Shown here piece by piece: positions 44,786 through 46,382 of a stretch of 46,382 bases of DNA. Position 1 is the stretch's first letter. The number at the start of each line of letters is the position of its first letter. The notes beneath the pieces are model-generated. The model ran no database searches. It saw only the letters and a list, made by a program, of their open reading frames with translations, and was not told the DNA's origin. Source of the DNA: Campylobacteraceae bacterium (lineage in GTDB: Bacteria > Campylobacterota > Campylobacteria > Campylobacterales > Campylobacteraceae); NCBI GenBank assembly GCA_031284315.1, contig JAITAB010000053.1, forward strand, positions 1-46,382, read 5' to 3'. Both the position numbers and the translations under genes were made by a program.

Positions 44786-45160
44786 ATGCATATATTTAAA
44801 AATGAATTTATTACGGTATTTAAAGAAGAGTCGCATATTCCATGGCTTAAAATCTTCACAACCGCGCCCTATAAAGAGCTGACCGACTGCCCCGAAGATG
44901 TCAAAGCCGCGCTTTACCGCGCTATGGAGACGGTAGAAAAACACATGAGAAGTTATTATAGACCGGCGAAAATCAATATAGCGATGTTTGGTAATTATGT
45001 GCCGCATCTGCATGTGCATGTAATGGCGCGTTTTGAAAATGATGCGTTTTTTCCGGAGTCCATGTGGGGCAAAAAACAGCGCGAATCCTCTGTCGTACTG
45101 CCCGATGAAAAGCCGTTTTTAGAAGAGTTGATAAGGGAGTTAAACAGCTTTAAAAAGTAA
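44786..45160 (+). CDS. HIT family protein (histidine triad)
   Basis: 124 residues. Nucleotide-binding hydrolase superfamily that cleaves nucleoside phosphoramidates or dinucleotide polyphosphates. The histidine triad is PHLHVHVMARF (H-x-H-x-H, about 72-82), at the expected distance from the C-terminus. An unusual acidic/Trp segment follows (ENDAFFPESMWGK), as in other short HIT proteins of this phylum. AAGGAG precedes the ATG. Flanked by repeat arrays on both sides. Confidence 0.92.
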   Translation: MHIFKNEFITVFKEESHIPWLKIFTTAPYKELTDCPEDVKAALYRAMETVEKHMRSYYRPAKINIAMFGNYVPHLHVHVMARFENDAFFPESMWGKKQRESSVVLPDEKPFLEELIRELNSFKK

Positions 45161-45238
45161 AATTTTACGCTTTTTTGCTATTCCCATGTCGCCTTCCGTC
45201 ATTCTCTCCTTCCTTCCGTCATTCCCATGTCCCCCTCC

Positions 45239-45392
45239 GTCATTCCCGCGCAGGCGGGAATCCAAAAAGAATATTCACAAACAAATAAAGACAATATGAA
45301 AAGAATTGACATTTTATAACTCTCTTTTATTTTTTTACATATTTTCATATTTTAAAGTTATTATTTTGGATTCCCGCCTGCGCGGGAATGAC
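45239..45392. mobile_element. MITE-like RS-A module, copy 5
   Basis: 154 bp with the most symmetrical ends of all copies: ATTCCCGCGCAGGCGGGAAT on the left and its exact reverse complement on the right, each with the outer GTC/GAC. The core shares GACAATATGAAAAGAATTGA and ATAACTCTCTTTTATTTTTT with copies 1, 2 and 4. Confidence 0.72.
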
Positions 45393-45980
45393 ATAGTTGG
45401 TCGCGGGAATGACATAGTTGGGCGCGGGAATGACATAGTTGGTCGCGGGAATGACGGAAGGGGTGGATTCCTGCCTTCCCTCACGATAGCGTTTTCTGCG
45501 AAAACTTGTCGTTCGGTCGCGGGAATGACATAGGGGAGCCGTGCGGGAATGACGAAAAAGGGGCGCATGTGTTTTGCTTGTCGTTATATCGTGGGAATTA
45601 CCTCTCTATGTCATTCCCGCGTAGGCGGGAATCTATTCTTCTGAATTGTTTCTCCGTTTCATTCCTTGCAATGACGAAAAGAGTGAGAATTAAGAACTTA
45701 AATTGGTTTCATACTCCAACAATTTGCAATAATGTAATGTGTGGATTCCCGCGCCTCATGCGAAGTGAGGAAATTCGTTCCTTCGTCATTCCCGCACCGC
45801 CTTCCGTCATTCCCGCGCGAGCAAAAAGTTTTCGCAGAAAACGATATTTGCGAGGAATGCGGGAATCCAAAAATATTTCTTTCTCTCATTATTTCACTCT
45901 TTTTTATAAATAAAACGCATAAACTATTGACATATTTAAAATTTATTATGCAAAAACATTATATTTTATATAAAATTTGA

Positions 45981-45986
45981 TATAAT
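45981..45986 (+). promoter_or_regulatory. Probable -10 of the (CT)n lipoprotein gene
   Basis: A perfect TATAAT (GATATAATAACC) lies 31 bp upstream of the ATG in an AT-rich stretch. A -35 at the right distance is not recognisable, as is common in Campylobacterota promoters; TTGACA at 45927-45932 is too far away. The ribosome binding site AAAGGGGAT lies at 46005-46013. Confidence 0.5.
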
Positions 45987-46017
45987 AACCAAATTTTCAA
46001 ATTTAAAGGGGATAAAC

Positions 46018-46382
<365 letters not shown>

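Larger units (their letters stand above)
45161..46017. repeat. Intergenic repeat array 5
   Basis: No gene is supported. Exact ATTCCC-N8-GGGAAT copies at 45242-45261, 45370-45389 and 45613-45632. 45394-45460 holds a short tandem array of GTCGCGGGAATGACATAGTTG-type 21-bp units, about three copies. Inverted RS-C-like composites are at about 45470-45535 and 45806-45870, both carrying a GTTTTC(T/G)GC(G)AAAAC palindrome not present in the other copies. From ~45900 the sequence is plain AT-rich DNA leading to the promoter of the next gene. Confidence 0.88.

Noticed and set aside
45927-45932. TTGACA as the -35 of the lipoprotein gene
   Set aside because: It is 48 bp from the TATAAT at 45981, far beyond a usable spacer.

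Overview
This 46.4-kb window is chromosomal DNA from a member of the Campylobacterota (epsilonproteobacteria). The evidence is gene order plus protein content. The order hrcA-grpE-dnaK, the block holA-rnr / ilvC-deacetylase-dprA-ruvX (as I remember it from Campylobacter jejuni), the block csd3-pgbA-glcD, and the block yajC-secD-secF-DUF6394-leuS-lptE-folC-csd-ccmA-mfd (as I remember it from Helicobacter pylori) all occur here. Lineage-typical proteins include MagIII, a PgbA-like protein, a zinc-less sirtuin and a ComEC without its nuclease domain. I cannot name the genus from sequence alone.

Layout. 1-1.2 kb: dense array of short palindromic repeats. 1.2-4.6 kb (minus): heat-shock operon hrcA-grpE-dnaK with a clear promoter and a degenerate CIRCE operator. 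4.7-7.6 kb (minus): rnr-holA. 7.7-11.6 kb (plus): ilvC, polysaccharide-deacetylase-like gene, dprA, ruvX, sirtuin. 11.6-13.3 kb: second repeat array, between two convergent 3' ends. 13.3-14.75 kb (minus): thiC under a TPP riboswitch. 14.8-18.6 kb (plus): ispG, dnaB, comEC, the last overlapping a convergent yihY-like gene. 18.5-21.5 kb (minus): pgbA-like, glcD, yihY. 21.6-24.1 kb (plus): csd3-like M23 peptidase, Nudix hydrolase, a 27-residue membrane micro-ORF and a related single-pass membrane protein. 24.1-24.6 kb: third repeat array, again convergent. 24.6-29.8 kb (minus): lipid cluster lnt, ynbB-, ynbA-, ynbC-like genes and plsC. 29.8-44.3 kb (plus): long, tightly packed, often overlapping run from yajC to a radical SAM gene. 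44.3-46.0 kb: repeat arrays flanking a HIT-family gene. 46.0 kb to the edge: a lipoprotein gene interrupted by a (CT)15 microsatellite.

What stands out. (1) The last gene looks contingency-regulated: 15 CT units leave it out of frame, 14 or 17 would join a start codon with a good ribosome binding site to a lipoprotein signal peptide. (2) mfd, the transcription-repair coupling factor, is full length but cut by one in-frame TGA inside helicase motif Ia. (3) A little-studied YnbABC-type lipid cluster, extended by plsC and lnt, lies divergent to yajC-secDF. (4) The intergenic arrays share the 20-bp dRS3 format ATTCCC-N8-GGGAAT, with larger modules between copies, closely resembling neisserial intergenic mosaic elements; one module is a ~150-bp MITE-like unit present five times. 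(5) Cell-shape functions (csd3-like, csd-like and bactofilin genes) suggest a curved or helical cell. All family assignments come from motif reading and memory; no database search was run.
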